Assembly (NCBI GenBank): GCA_045807745.1
Contig: JBJMGT010000027.1
Span: forward strand, 29,122 to 93,121
Direction: 5' to 3'
DNA length: 64,000 nucleotides
DNA from: QHXQ01 sp045807745
Lineage (GTDB): Bacteria > Acidobacteriota > Blastocatellia > Pyrinomonadales > Pyrinomonadaceae
Numbering within the stretch: the first letter of the stretch is position 1; every line of letters begins with the position of its first letter. The notes under the pieces were generated by a model that saw only the letters and a list, made by a program, of their open reading frames with translations, was not told the DNA's origin and did no database searches. Positions 27,668 to 37,330 of the stretch are shown here, in pieces. The position numbers and the translations under genes were made by a program.

Positions 27668-30600
27668 ATGTTCAAACTCAAACGCTTAGAGATCACCGGC
27701 TTCAAATCCTTCGCGGACTACACCGATCTCATCTTCACCGGCGAAGGCATCACGGCCATCGTCGGGCCAAACGGCTGTGGCAAATCAAACGTAGCAGACG
27801 CCATCGCGTGGGTCTTGGGCGAGCAGCGCGTCAAGCACCTGCGCGGCGCGGCCATGCTGGACGTGATCTTTCAAGGCTCGCGCAACCGCGCGCCGAGCGG
27901 GATGTCCGAAGTCGTCCTGCACCTTGTCCGCGACGAGACCGGCTTAGACGACGCGGACGTGGACGACATCGACTCCACGCTCGAAGAGATCGACGAGCAG
28001 AGCGAAGCAGTTGAAGAGAAACTGCTGCCAGAGTTGGCGGGCGCGCCGGATGGCGACGCCGTTACCGCGCCAGTCGATGCAAGCATGATCGATGCGAGCG
28101 CGTCGGTTGCAGACGCGCCGCAAGGTGAGTTGCTGGTCGCGCCGGCCGGTGAAGTTGTCAGCATCGATAATGCTGCGGACGCTGCGCTCACGCCCGAAGC
28201 GCTGACCACGAAGGCGCAGCACGCGCATCACAAACGCCACTGGCGACCCCGCCGCATGGCGCTCGACTTCGCGCCGGGCGAGACGGTCACGGTCACGCGC
28301 CGGCTCTATCGCGACGGCGAGAGCGAATATCTCTTAAACGGCCGCATCTGCCGCCTGCGCGATATTCAAGACCTCTTCTCCGGTACGGGACTGTCCGGCG
28401 CACACTACGCGATCATCGAGCAGGGGCGCATCGGTCAGATTCTCTCCGCCAAGCCGATGGATCGCCGCACGCTGATTGAAGAGGCGGCCGGCATTACCAA
28501 GTTTCGCGTCCGCCAGCGCGCGGCCGAAGCGCGCCTCGAAGGCGCGCGCGCCAACCTGCGCCGCGTCGCCGACATCGTCAACGAGATCGAACGGCAGGTC
28601 GGCTCTTTGCGCCGGCAGGCAGCGAAAGCGCGTCGTTACCGCCAACTGCGCGAAGAGTTGCGTGAGTTGTTGCGCCGCGTCTACGCGGCCGACGAACGCA
28701 CGCTGACCGTCACGCTCGAAGAGTTGCGCGTGCACCTCGCGCGGGCCGGCGAGCAGGAGCGCGAATTAGCCGACGCAGTCGATCAGCACGAGGAAGAAGC
28801 GCGACTGGCGACGACCGAAGCGCGCGGCTGCGAGGAAGCTCTGGCCGAAGCGCGCGCGGTGGTCGCAGATGCGGCTCTACAGCACGACCGGCGCGAGCGT
28901 GAGCGCGCGTACCAGCACGAGCAGGCGCGCGAGCTTGAGCGGCGCATGGCCGACGTGGCGGCGCAGATGGAGCAGTTGCGCGCGCGGCTTGAGAGCGCAG
29001 GGCACGAGCACGAGGCGCTAGGTGCAACCGACGCGCGGCTGCGCGCCGAGAGCGAAGCGAGCGCGCGTGTGCTGCAAGAGGCTGAAGCGCTTTACGCGCA
29101 ACGGAGCGCCGAAGTCCTCTCCGCCGAGCAGCAGATCGAAGCGGCGCGCGCAGACCTCTTGACGCACACGGCCGTCGCCGAGCGGCTGCACGAGACGGGG
29201 CGACAACTCGACGCGACACTCGAACGCCTCGCGCTGCAAGCCGAAGGGCTTGAGCGCGAAGGCGAGCGCGCCCGCGCGGCGCACGCTGAGTTCACCGCGC
29301 AGGCCCGACAACTGCAAGCAGAGAGCGCCGCGGCGCGCGCACAGCTTGAACAGTTACTCGTCGAGCGCGAGGTCACAACGTCGGGTGTGAACGCGGCGCG
29401 CTCGCTCGTCTCTGCAACCGCGACCGAGTACGCGCGTGCGCGTGAAGAGGCAGCGCGCGTCAGTCATCGGCTCGACACGCTCTCGGAACTCGACACACAG
29501 CGCGCGCTCTATTCGCAGTCCGTCCAACGCATCTTCTCTGAAGAGCGCGCCACTGATGAAACCGGCGCGCAAGGGTTCCACGCCATCGGCACGCTCGCAG
29601 ACATGCTGCAAGTCGAGCCGCAGTGGGAGCGCGCGGTCGAGAGTGTGTTCGGGTCGTATCTGCAAACGGTCTTAGTGCCAACGCCGGACGACGCCGTGCG
29701 CGCCGCCGCGTGGTTGCAGACAAGCGGCGCAGGGCGCGCGACGTTCCTTGTGACGGGCCTACACGGTGCAAGCGCCGACGAGCGCCGCGTGCTCGACGAT
29801 CACGGCGGCACGGCCGAAGATGATCTACGCATAGGCGACTTGCTCGGTGCGCCGCCTGAGATCGTAACGGTGCTCGAACGCACACTGCCGCGCGAGATAA
29901 ACGCGCGTGTCGTGCCCGGACTTGAACATGCGTTGGTGCTCTCGCTGGCGACGGGTGCGATGTATGTCACGCACGCGGGCGAGTGGGTCGCGGGCGGGCA
30001 ACTCGTCGGCGCGGGCGGCCCCGCAACGGCCGCAGACGGGACGGGCCTCCTCGCCTTCAAACGCGAGATACGCGAACTTGAGACGCGCGCCGCCGCGCTC
30101 ACTTCGGAGGTCGTCTCGGCGGAAGATTCTGTGACGGCGGCACGTGCGCGGCTCGTCGAACTGGAAGATGCGTTGATGCTCTTGAACGAGCAGATCGGCC
30201 GAGCCGAGCGCGAGCAGGACGCGCGCGCTTTGCAAGCGACGCAGTTAACGCAAGAGATCGAGCGCGCCGCACGCCACGTCCGCGTAGTCACGGACGACAC
30301 CGCGCGGCTGGCGGCCGAGCGCACGGAATTGGAGGCGCGCCGGGCGAAACAGACGGCAGACGCAGAGGCGGCCGAGGGCGCGCGGCTCGCGGCGACGCAA
30401 GCGGTCGCGGACGCGGGCGAGCAACTGGCGCAGACGCGGCGCGCGGCCGAAGCCGAGAATGAAAAGTTGAGCGCGCAACGCGCGGCGGCGGCAGCAGCGG
30501 CCGAGCGGCGGCGTGCCACCACGGCCGAGTTGCGCCGCATGGAGGTCGAGACGGCCGATCTCTCAGATAGGCTCGCGCGGCACGCGACCGAGACGGCGGA

Positions 30601-31579
30601 GATGCAGGCGCAGCTTGAGGCGTTGCGGCAAGCGCTCGCCGCGTCTGAGGAGAACGCGGGCACGGTCGAGGGCGAGCGCGCGGCGTTGGAGGCGACAGTC
30701 GTGGAGTGTGCGGCGCGTTTGACGGAAGCGCGCGCGCGGGCCGACGAGATGGCGGCCGAGTTGACCGAGTTGCACAACCGCGCGGCTGCGGCTCGTGATG
30801 CGCGCGCGGCGATGGAGGTCAATCGCGCCGAATCAACCGCGCGTTTGAACTATCTGCGCGAGACGTGCGCGGCGGAGTTGAATCAAACGCTCGAAGAGGT
30901 TGTCAGCGCCTACGAGCCGGACGCAGAGTTTGACTTGGAAGCTGGCCGGGCGCGGGTTGAAGATTTGCGCGCGCGGCTGGAAGGCTTTGGCGCGGTCAAC
31001 ATGATGGCGCTCGAAGAGTTGGCGGAAGCCGAAGAGCGTTTCAACTTCCTGACCACGCAACGCAAAGACATCACCGACGGCATCGCTTCGACGGAAGAGG
31101 CGCTGCGCGAGATTAAGCGGCGCTCGCGCGAACGTTTCCGCCATGCGTTCGACGAGATCAATCGCAACTTCGGCGCGCTCTTCCTCGAACTCTTCGGCGG
31201 CGGGCGCGGCGAGATGAGTTTGATTGACGCGGACGATCCGCTCGAATCCGGTATCGACCTCGTAGCGCAGCCGCCGGGCAAGCGGCTGCAAAATGTGTTG
31301 CTGCTCTCCGGCGGCGAGAAGGCGATGGCGGCGCTGGCGCTCGTGCTCGCGGTCTTCCGTTATCATCCGTCGCCGTTCTGCCTGCTCGACGAAGTGGACG
31401 CGCCGCTTGATGAAGCGAACATCGGGCGCTTCGCCACGAAGATCGCCGAGATGGCAACCGAGACGCAGTTCATCGTCATCACACACAACAAGCGCACGAT
31501 GGAGTCGGCGCGGGCGCTCTACGGCGTCACGATGGAAGAGGCGGGTGTGTCAAAGCTTGTCTCGGTCAGGTTCGAGTAA
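27668..31579 (+). CDS. smc: Chromosome segregation protein SMC, with acidic head insert
   Basis: 1303 aa from the ATG at 27668 (MFKLKRLEITGFKSFADYTD); the frame upstream is open but unrelated. The N-terminal ATPase head has Walker A GPNGCGKSN, then RYRQLREELRELLRR coiled-coil entry. Long coiled coils flank a hinge at about 630-770 (GFHAIGTLADMLQVEP). The C-terminal head has signature LLLSGGEKAMAALAL and Walker B FCLLDEVDAPLDEANI. Bacterial SMC is usually near 1190 aa; the extra length is mainly an insert at about residues 90-198. It is rich in D, E, A and V and sits between EVVLHLVRDET and GETVTVTRRLYRDGESEYLL, where other SMCs have a loop of about ten residues. SMC condenses and segregates the chromosome with ScpA/ScpB, neither of which is in this window. 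Confidence 0.96.
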   Translation: MFKLKRLEITGFKSFADYTDLIFTGEGITAIVGPNGCGKSNVADAIAWVLGEQRVKHLRGAAMLDVIFQGSRNRAPSGMSEVVLHLVRDETGLDDADVDDIDSTLEEIDEQSEAVEEKLLPELAGAPDGDAVTAPVDASMIDASASVADAPQGELLVAPAGEVVSIDNAADAALTPEALTTKAQHAHHKRHWRPRRMALDFAPGETVTVTRRLYRDGESEYLLNGRICRLRDIQDLFSGTGLSGAHYAIIEQGRIGQILSAKPMDRRTLIEEAAGITKFRVRQRAAEARLEGARANLRRVADIVNEIERQVGSLRRQAAKARRYRQLREELRELLRRVYAADERTLTVTLEELRVHLARAGEQERELADAVDQHEEEARLATTEARGCEEALAEARAVVADAALQHDRRERERAYQHEQARELERRMADVAAQMEQLRARLESAGHEHEALGATDARLRAESEASARVLQEAEALYAQRSAEVLSAEQQIEAARADLLTHTAVAERLHETGRQLDATLERLALQAEGLEREGERARAAHAEFTAQARQLQAESAAARAQLEQLLVEREVTTSGVNAARSLVSATATEYARAREEAARVSHRLDTLSELDTQRALYSQSVQRIFSEERATDETGAQGFHAIGTLADMLQVEPQWERAVESVFGSYLQTVLVPTPDDAVRAAAWLQTSGAGRATFLVTGLHGASADERRVLDDHGGTAEDDLRIGDLLGAPPEIVTVLERTLPREINARVVPGLEHALVLSLATGAMYVTHAGEWVAGGQLVGAGGPATAADGTGLLAFKREIRELETRAAALTSEVVSAEDSVTAARARLVELEDALMLLNEQIGRAEREQDARALQATQLTQEIERAARHVRVVTDDTARLAAERTELEARRAKQTADAEAAEGARLAATQAVADAGEQLAQTRRAAEAENEKLSAQRAAAAAAAERRRATTAELRRMEVETADLSDRLARHATETAEMQAQLEALRQALAASEENAGTVEGERAALEATVVECAARLTEARARADEMAAELTELHNRAAAARDARAAMEVNRAESTARLNYLRETCAAELNQTLEEVVSAYEPDAEFDLEAGRARVEDLRARLEGFGAVNMMALEELAEAEERFNFLTTQRKDITDGIASTEEALREIKRRSRERFRHAFDEINRNFGALFLELFGGGRGEMSLIDADDPLESGIDLVAQPPGKRLQNVLLLSGGEKAMAALALVLAVFRYHPSPFCLLDEVDAPLDEANIGRFATKIAEMATETQFIVITHNKRTMESARALYGVTMEEAGVSKLVSVRFE

Positions 31580-31582
31580 GGC

Positions 31583-32449
31583 ATGGGTTTTCGACGTTCG
31601 GCCCTCATTATTATCGCCGCGCTGTGCTTATCCGGCGCGGCGATTCTGCCGTCTGCGCCCGCCGCAGCGCAACGCCGGACTACGAAACGAAAGCCCGCCG
31701 CGCCGGTCGCAACCAAGCCGCCGCTCGCACCTGCGCCCGCACCTACGCCTGTGCCTGAGCCGACACCCACGCCTGTCAAAGCGAACAGCAGACCCATTGT
31801 CGATCAGATGACGATAACGCCTGCGCCGCAAACTTCCGTCACGCCCGCGAATGGGCAGAAGAACGTGGCCACGCCCGCTGCCGCGCGCTACTATTACGAA
31901 TTCAACCAACCCGATTTTTACCTGCGGCACATCGTGATCGAACACGATGCGACGGGGCGCGGGCAGATGACTTTCGAGCGCAAGCCCGACGCTGAAGCCT
32001 ACACCGAGCCGCTTGAGATCGCGCCGGCCGCGCTTGCGCGCATCAGCGCGGCGTGGGCGGCGCTCAACTTTCTCGATTCAACCGAAGACTATCAAACCGA
32101 CCGCTCGATGGCGCACCTCGGTACACTGCGCCTGCGCATGACCACGGGCACGCGCACGCGCACCGTCGAATTCAACTGGACGCACAATCCAAACGCCGCC
32201 GTGCTCATGAACGAATACCGGCGGCTCGCCGATCAACAGTTATTTGTCTTCGAGGTCAACATCGCGCGGCAGTACCAGCCGTCCGACACGGTCAAGCTGC
32301 TCAAAGGACTTGAATCGCTCATCGGCCGCGCCGCCATCTCCGACGGGCCGCAACTCATCCCACTCTTAAGCGACCTCGCCAACGACGAGCGCATCCCGCT
32401 CATCGCGCGCAATCAGGCCGAGCGACTCATCAAACAGATCAAAAAGTAA
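31583..32449 (+). CDS. Secreted hypothetical protein with Pro-rich linker
   Basis: 288 aa, starting 3 bp after the smc stop and so probably translated from the same transcript. A signal peptide (about 1-30, APAAAQ) leads into a linker of alternating A, P and T (about 35-70). A globular domain (about 100-285) follows with YYYEFNQPDFYLRHIVIEHD and RTVEFNWTHNPNAAVLM. I do not recognise the family. Periplasmic or lipid-free exported location is inferred. Confidence 0.65.
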   Translation: MGFRRSALIIIAALCLSGAAILPSAPAAAQRRTTKRKPAAPVATKPPLAPAPAPTPVPEPTPTPVKANSRPIVDQMTITPAPQTSVTPANGQKNVATPAAARYYYEFNQPDFYLRHIVIEHDATGRGQMTFERKPDAEAYTEPLEIAPAALARISAAWAALNFLDSTEDYQTDRSMAHLGTLRLRMTTGTRTRTVEFNWTHNPNAAVLMNEYRRLADQQLFVFEVNIARQYQPSDTVKLLKGLESLIGRAAISDGPQLIPLLSDLANDERIPLIARNQAERLIKQIKK

Positions 32450-32455
32450 GCAGCA

Positions 32456-32491
32456 GCCGGGCGCGCGGGCAAAGATGCCCGCGCGCCCGGC
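32456..32491. repeat. Dispersed GC palindrome between convergent genes
   Basis: Perfect 15-nt arms GCCGGGCGCGCGGGC (32456-32470) and GCCCGCGCGCCCGGC (32477-32491) with loop AAAGAT. It sits between the convergent genes ending at 32449 and 32504, so it could serve both as a terminator. A related element occurs at 47304-47402. Confidence 0.75.
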
Positions 32492-32503
32492 ATCGCGGCC
32501 AAG

Positions 32504-33823
32504 CTAGTACCGCGCCCCTTCGCGCCGCTCGCCGAGCAGGTGGTAATCCTGCTGCTCGATGGCGGCTTGTGGCAACTGTCGATTCGTGTACATGGAATAG
32601 TGTGTGCGGTTATGGAGTGCGAGGCCCGTGTGAAAGACGAGACCGCAGGCGAGGAAGATGGCGGCAAAGATTTGCCAGTGCTTCTGTTGCAAATAAGGAC
32701 TCCAACAATAGAAGCTGTAGATCATCGCGAGCGGCAGCGTCACATAGAACGTGTGCGAGTACGGCTGACGGAACGAGAAGATGAAGCCGAGGTAGAGCAG
32801 CGCGAGCGTCGCGGCGGTTAGATATTTGAGCGCGGGCCAGTCCGCGTGCATGTGCTTGCGTCTGAACCAGAGTACGAGCAGCGCGACGGGTTGCAGGATG
32901 CCGGCGACGGTGAGGAAGAGGACGAAGGGCGCAAGCCAAAGATGCTCGCGGACGAAAGCGAGGCGCGTGTGCGTGTTGCCGCCGATGAAGCGCGGTAGCT
33001 CGAAGCTGGCGAACGAGAGGAAGCGCCCCAGCACGCCTTCGACCGGGTTCAAGTGATGCCGCAGATTGTCCACGTTGAAGACGACGACCTGCGGCGTGTC
33101 GCCCGCGCCGCCGATGCCGTAGCGCAGGTAAGTCGGCAACAACAGCGCGCCGGTCAACAGTACGCCGAAGCTGAACCACATGACGGGCCGCCATACCGTT
33201 CGGCCCCAGTGCCGCGCCCGTGCGTAGAAGGCCGCTAGCACGAACGGCACGAGGATGACCCACGACATGTGTAGTTGCATCACCCAGCAGAGCGCTAAGC
33301 CCATCATCAAGGCCGCCCGCTCTGGTTTGATCAACGCGCGGCTCGTCGGCGGAAAGAGTTCGAGGAAGCCAACGAAGAAGAGCACGCCGCCCGTGAGTAC
33401 GTAGGACGGATTCAGGACGTGCGTTGAAAGGCTGAGCGTCCACGGCGCGGTCAGCAACCATGTCCAGATGATCCACGCCGGCACTTCCGGCAGTCGCCGC
33501 GTCGTGTACCACGCGAGCAAGGCGAGGCTTGCGAACGACAGCACGTTAAGTAGCACGTAAGGCGCTTCCGGCACACGCGCGACGAAGAAGGGCAGGCCCG
33601 TGAGCAAGCCTTGCAGCGCGCCCGGAATCTGTATGACTGGCGTCACGTCAGGGCCGAAGTAAGGCCACGCGCGCGTCGTGTAGAACTTCAGCCCGATCAG
33701 ATAGACCTGCTTCTCATCATCCAACCAGAACGGCGAGCAGACGCCGAACCATAGCCGGAACAGGAAGACGAGCGCGAGCATGAGGCAGATGACGAACTGG
33801 CGTTGGCGGGCGAATTTGGTCAA
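32504..33823 (-). CDS. GT-C-like multi-pass membrane protein (PMT/ArnT-type fold)
   Basis: 439 aa with about ten predicted membrane helices. The first extracytoplasmic loop carries an acidic pair (FWLDDEKQVYLIGLKF), in the place where PMT/ArnT-type glycosyltransferases have their catalytic aspartate. A family call beyond that is not possible by eye. Probably transfers a sugar from a polyprenyl carrier at the membrane. It starts 8 bp after the CNNM-type gene and is likely its operon partner. Confidence 0.6.
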   Translation of the reverse strand: MTKFARQRQFVICLMLALVFLFRLWFGVCSPFWLDDEKQVYLIGLKFYTTRAWPYFGPDVTPVIQIPGALQGLLTGLPFFVARVPEAPYVLLNVLSFASLALLAWYTTRRLPEVPAWIIWTWLLTAPWTLSLSTHVLNPSYVLTGGVLFFVGFLELFPPTSRALIKPERAALMMGLALCWVMQLHMSWVILVPFVLAAFYARARHWGRTVWRPVMWFSFGVLLTGALLLPTYLRYGIGGAGDTPQVVVFNVDNLRHHLNPVEGVLGRFLSFASFELPRFIGGNTHTRLAFVREHLWLAPFVLFLTVAGILQPVALLVLWFRRKHMHADWPALKYLTAATLALLYLGFIFSFRQPYSHTFYVTLPLAMIYSFYCWSPYLQQKHWQIFAAIFLACGLVFHTGLALHNRTHYSMYTNRQLPQAAIEQQDYHLLGERREGARY

Positions 33824-33831
33824 CGTGGGAA

Positions 33832-35169
33832 TCAGGCGGCCGGTTCGGCCGCTTCGGCCGCGGTTGTGGCGGCGGGCGCAGGCGTGAAGCGGACGCGGCG
33901 GATGCGGTGGCGGTCGACGCGCTCGATGGTGAAGCGCGCGCCCTCGTGCTCGACGGTTTCGCCGGGTTTGAGGATGCGCCCCGCCCGGTCGAGCAGAAAG
34001 CCGGCGAGCGTCGTATAGCCGGCGTCTTCGGGCAGGCGCAGTTCTTTAAAGCGCCGGTTGGCGTCGCGGACTGCGAGCATGCCGTCGAGCAGATACGTGC
34101 CGCCCTCTTCGACGATCTGCGCGCGCACCTCTTCGTCATACTCGTCGTTGATCTCGCCGACGATCTCTTCGAGCAAGTCTTCGAGCGTGACGATGCCTTC
34201 GATACCGCCGTGCTCGTCCACGACAAAGGCGAGGTGCTGGCGCGCCGCCTGCATCTGCGCGAGCACCGCGCCGAGTTTGGCCGTGGCGGGCACGAACAGG
34301 GGCATGTGCAGCATGCGCTCCATGTCGAACGCCTGCGCGTCCACGCGACGCAGGCAGGGCATCAACTCTTTCATGAAGAGCACACCCGCGATCTTGTCCA
34401 TGTGCTCGCGATAGACGGGCAGGCGCGAGTAGCCCAACTCGCAGAAGGCGCGCTCGGCCTCTTCGAGCGTCGCGGTGATGGGCAACGCGACCACGGCCGT
34501 GCGCGGCACCATCGCCTCGCGCACTTCGGCGTCCGAGAAATCGAAGATGCGATTGATCAGCTTCTGTTCTTCCTCTTCCAGATGCCCGCTGCGGCGCGAT
34601 TGCTCGATCAACTGCCGCAACTCGTCTTCAGTGTAGATCGCGCCGTGCGTCTCGCTGCCGTGCAGCCCGATCAAGCCCAGCACCAACGTACCAACCCGGT
34701 GGAGACCACGCGTGGGCAGCGAGAAGATTTTATAGAACACGTCGAGCAGCCCCGACGTGAAGAGCGCCACGCGCTCGGCGCGTTCGAGCGCAAGGCGCTT
34801 GGGCACGAGTTCGCCAAAGACGATGTGGAAAAAGGTGACGGTGGCGAGCGAGATGGTGAACGTGATGATGTGCTGCCAGAGTTCCGGCACGCGCCACGCT
34901 TCAAGCCACTGATGCAGCAGGCGCTCGACGAACGGCTCACTGATCGCACCGAGCGCGAGCGAAGCGAGCGTGATGCCGAGTTGCGTGGCGGAGATGTAAG
35001 CGTTGATGTTATCGACGAGCTTCAGCACGCGGCGCGCGCGCGCGTTGCCGGCCGCGGCCAGCGTCTCGACGCGCGAGCGGCGCAGGCTGACGAGCGAGAA
35101 CTCGGCGGCGACAAAAAAGCCGTTGGTGATGACCAACAGGACGAGCGCGAGAAAGTTGAGAGCGATCAT
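33832..35169 (-). CDS. CNNM/HlyC-CorC family transporter protein
   Basis: 445 aa. The N-terminal DUF21/CNNM membrane domain (about 1-200, MIALNFLALVLLVITNGFFV, then AAEFSLVSLRRSR) is followed by a CBS pair (about 215-345; EAMVPRTAVVALPI, then LAFVVDEHGGIEGIVTLEDL). The C-terminal CorC/HlyC domain is at about 355-430 (LDGMLAVRDANRRFKELRLP). The family is often annotated hemolysin but most members are linked to Mg2+ or Co2+ efflux. Domain order and length are normal. Confidence 0.92.
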   Translation of the reverse strand: MIALNFLALVLLVITNGFFVAAEFSLVSLRRSRVETLAAAGNARARRVLKLVDNINAYISATQLGITLASLALGAISEPFVERLLHQWLEAWRVPELWQHIITFTISLATVTFFHIVFGELVPKRLALERAERVALFTSGLLDVFYKIFSLPTRGLHRVGTLVLGLIGLHGSETHGAIYTEDELRQLIEQSRRSGHLEEEEQKLINRIFDFSDAEVREAMVPRTAVVALPITATLEEAERAFCELGYSRLPVYREHMDKIAGVLFMKELMPCLRRVDAQAFDMERMLHMPLFVPATAKLGAVLAQMQAARQHLAFVVDEHGGIEGIVTLEDLLEEIVGEINDEYDEEVRAQIVEEGGTYLLDGMLAVRDANRRFKELRLPEDAGYTTLAGFLLDRAGRILKPGETVEHEGARFTIERVDRHRIRRVRFTPAPAATTAAEAAEPAA

Positions 35170-35290
35170 CTACGTCAGGTCGCACCCCTTGCGACCAAGC
35201 TGCCAACATGCTGATTAAGGAAAACTTAACGCTTAAAGCTTATTGCCAATCAGCACAGCACGTCAACATAAGGGATGAAGGCTGAGGGCT

Positions 35291-35326
35291 GAGGGATGAA
35301 TAAAGACAAACTCTTATTCATCCCTC
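35291..35326. repeat. GGATGAA-word inverted repeat overlapping a stop codon
   Basis: Perfect 13-nt arms GAGGGATGAATAA (35291-35303) and TTATTCATCCCTC (35314-35326), loop of 10. The second arm contains the stop codon of the hydrolase gene (35314-35316), so the hairpin is formed by the 3' end of that message. Additional GGCTGAGG words precede it at 35277-35290. Confidence 0.65.
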
Positions 35327-36423
35327 ATCCCTTCGTATACCTGCTGGCAGAACTCGACGATGCGGTGCTCGGCCCAGAAGCGATCCGCGTGCACTTCGCG
35401 GGCGGCGGCGATGAAGCCGACGTGACCGCCGTGTGGCGGCGTGAGCAGCACGATGTAAGGGTTTGCGGCAAACGCGGCATCGCGAAATGAAGCATAGGGC
35501 ACGAACGGATCATCCTGTGCGTGGATGACGAGCGCGGGGCGGCGTATGTCAGCGATGCGGGGCAGGGCACTGGCGCGCGCGTAGTAGTCGTCCACATCCG
35601 CGTAGCCGCCGGCGGGCGCGGTGTAGCGCGCGTCGAATTCGCGTATGGTGCGCACGGTGCGGATGCCCTGCGGATCGTAGCGGTCGGGATAGAGCTTGTG
35701 CGCGGCGCGCAGACGCCGGCGCAGACCCGAGACGAAGTGTTGTTGATATAACCAGTTCGAGCGCCGCTCAATTTCTGTAGCACACGCCGCCAGATCGACG
35801 GCCGGCGAGACAGCGAAGACGGCGCGTAACTCGCGCGGCAGTTGTGCGCCCTCGTCGCCCGCGAGTTTCAAGGTCATGTTGCCGCTTAGCGAGAAGCCGC
35901 CGAGAAAGATGTCTGTTAACCGGTCGCGCGCGATTAGCTCACGGGCGACCGCGAGCAGATCGCCGGTCAACCCGCTGTGATAGAGCGTGGGCGTCAGGTG
36001 CAGCGTGTCGCCGCAGGTGCGCAGGTTCAGACGCAGGGTGTTGAAGCCGGCGTGGTAAGCCTTGTAGGCCGTACCGCGCACGGGCGCGGAATCGCTTGAA
36101 CCTTCCAGTCCGTGCATAACGACGAGCGTGGGGTGCGCGCGCCGCTCAGTCTGCCAGCGACAATGCGCGAGGACTTGCACGCCGGGTGCGACCTCGAAGG
36201 TGCGCGCCTCGTCCGAGTGGGGCTTGTATGTCGGCGGCTGCCAACGCGACCAATACTGCGCGCCGATAGTCTGCGCGTGACCGCTCTTCAAGAGCGGGTG
36301 CGGGTGGAACGGTTTGCGTCTGAGCGCGCGCTCGATCTCGCGCAGGCGTGCGAGTGTGTGGTCTGCGGGCGCGGCCGTGGCAAGTTGAAGACCGTCTGTT
36401 GACTCCGTGCTCGTTTGCTTCAT
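35314..36423 (-). CDS. Alpha/beta hydrolase, YheT-like
   Basis: 369 aa. N-terminal family wording PHPLLKSGHAQTIGAQYW, oxyanion region VMHGLEGSSDS, nucleophile elbow GGFSLSGNM (serine) and the acid in HAQDDPFVPY. The catalytic histidine is in PPHGGHVGF near the end. This is the set and order of the YheT-type hydrolases (esterase/lipase-like, cytosolic, substrate undefined). The last residues lie inside an inverted repeat. Confidence 0.9.
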   Translation of the reverse strand: MKQTSTESTDGLQLATAAPADHTLARLREIERALRRKPFHPHPLLKSGHAQTIGAQYWSRWQPPTYKPHSDEARTFEVAPGVQVLAHCRWQTERRAHPTLVVMHGLEGSSDSAPVRGTAYKAYHAGFNTLRLNLRTCGDTLHLTPTLYHSGLTGDLLAVARELIARDRLTDIFLGGFSLSGNMTLKLAGDEGAQLPRELRAVFAVSPAVDLAACATEIERRSNWLYQQHFVSGLRRRLRAAHKLYPDRYDPQGIRTVRTIREFDARYTAPAGGYADVDDYYARASALPRIADIRRPALVIHAQDDPFVPYASFRDAAFAANPYIVLLTPPHGGHVGFIAAAREVHADRFWAEHRIVEFCQQVYEGMRDE

Positions 36424-36548
36424 CGCCTTGAGAACGCGGCCGCGGAAACTAAAATTTCTGCGACTTGCGAATCAATCGCATTGTACACAGCAAGGCATGA
36501 ACAGGTGAAGACAAGCGCGCATCTCTGTGCGCGTGCGGCCTGTTTTGT

Positions 36549-36752
36549 TCAGACGAGACGCGGTGGTTCTGTCGGTGTCGGGTCGCCGGTAGGAAGCGGT
36601 GTGTCAGGTTCGCGCACAGGTGCATGGACTGGTTCGCGGTCGGGCGGGAGCGGCAAAGGTTCCGGGCGCGCGGGATCGGGCGTCAGCGGATCGTGCGGTT
36701 GTGTGGGCGGCAACTCCGGCGGCGCGTCCGGTCTCGACGAATCTGTGTTCAT
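36549..36752 (-). CDS. Small proline-rich hypothetical protein
   Basis: 67 aa, about one third proline, with repeated PLPPDREP-like words and no hydrophobic segment. It follows the SnoaL-like gene by 51 bp on the same strand. The RBS (GGAAG) is 12 bp from the ATG, which is weak, so the frame may be spurious. Possible disordered protein. Confidence 0.35.
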   Translation of the reverse strand: MNTDSSRPDAPPELPPTQPHDPLTPDPARPEPLPLPPDREPVHAPVREPDTPLPTGDPTPTEPPRLV

Positions 36753-36803
36753 GTTAAGCGGCTTCCGTCTCTAGCTGGATTTGATGTACGTGGCGGCCGA
36801 CGC

Positions 36804-37205
36804 TCAGTGCGTGGTGGGGCAAGCTTGAACGGTCACGATTTGCCAGCGCCCTTGGCGTTCGGCGTAGACGTGGATGGTGCTGTACTGACCTTCGATGACG
36901 CGCCCATGGTAAATCCAGCGACACGTATCGCGGCACGTCAACACGGCGGTCTGACCGTAGACGCGCACGCTGACGTGATCGCGCGTCATCTCTTCGGCCT
37001 TCATGTCGCCAGCTTCTATGTCGGCGATAAACTGCGCGCGGTCGTCGCCTTCGAGCGGGTAGGTGAAGACGCAGTCCTCGGCCATGATGCGTTCGAGCGC
37101 CGACGTGTCGCCCTGCACGAAGGCCGTCACCCATTCGTCGTTCAAGTGGCGGATCGACTGTGCGATCTGAAAATCCGCCTGTCGCTCGTCCGTCTGTTCA
37201 GACAT
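36804..37205 (-). CDS. NTF2-like/SnoaL-type protein (DUF4440-like)
   Basis: 133 aa. The wording IRHLNDEWVTAFVQGDTSAL, then ERIMAEDCVFTYP, then VSVRVYGQTAVLTCR, then RVIEGQYSTIHVYAERQGRW is the cone-shaped NTF2/DUF4440 fold. These are small cytosolic proteins that bind small hydrophobic ligands or act as isomerase-like enzymes; no activity can be assigned. Confidence 0.82.
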   Translation of the reverse strand: MSEQTDERQADFQIAQSIRHLNDEWVTAFVQGDTSALERIMAEDCVFTYPLEGDDRAQFIADIEAGDMKAEEMTRDHVSVRVYGQTAVLTCRDTCRWIYHGRVIEGQYSTIHVYAERQGRWQIVTVQACPTTH

Positions 37206-37330
37206 GAGCAGCGCCCCCGCCGGTAGAATAAAATAAACGCGCCTGTTTCTATGTCAAATCCGGTCTTTGGTCAACCCCTAGGCGACCAGCGGTTAAGCAA
37301 TGTCCCGATCAAACTTTATGTCGTCGTTCG

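Noticed and set aside
33907..35214. Long plus-strand frame opposite the CNNM-type gene
   Set aside because: Composition is a mirror of the GC-rich codon positions on the minus strand, with no RBS and no recognisable domain, whereas the minus strand has DUF21, CBS and CorC/HlyC motifs.
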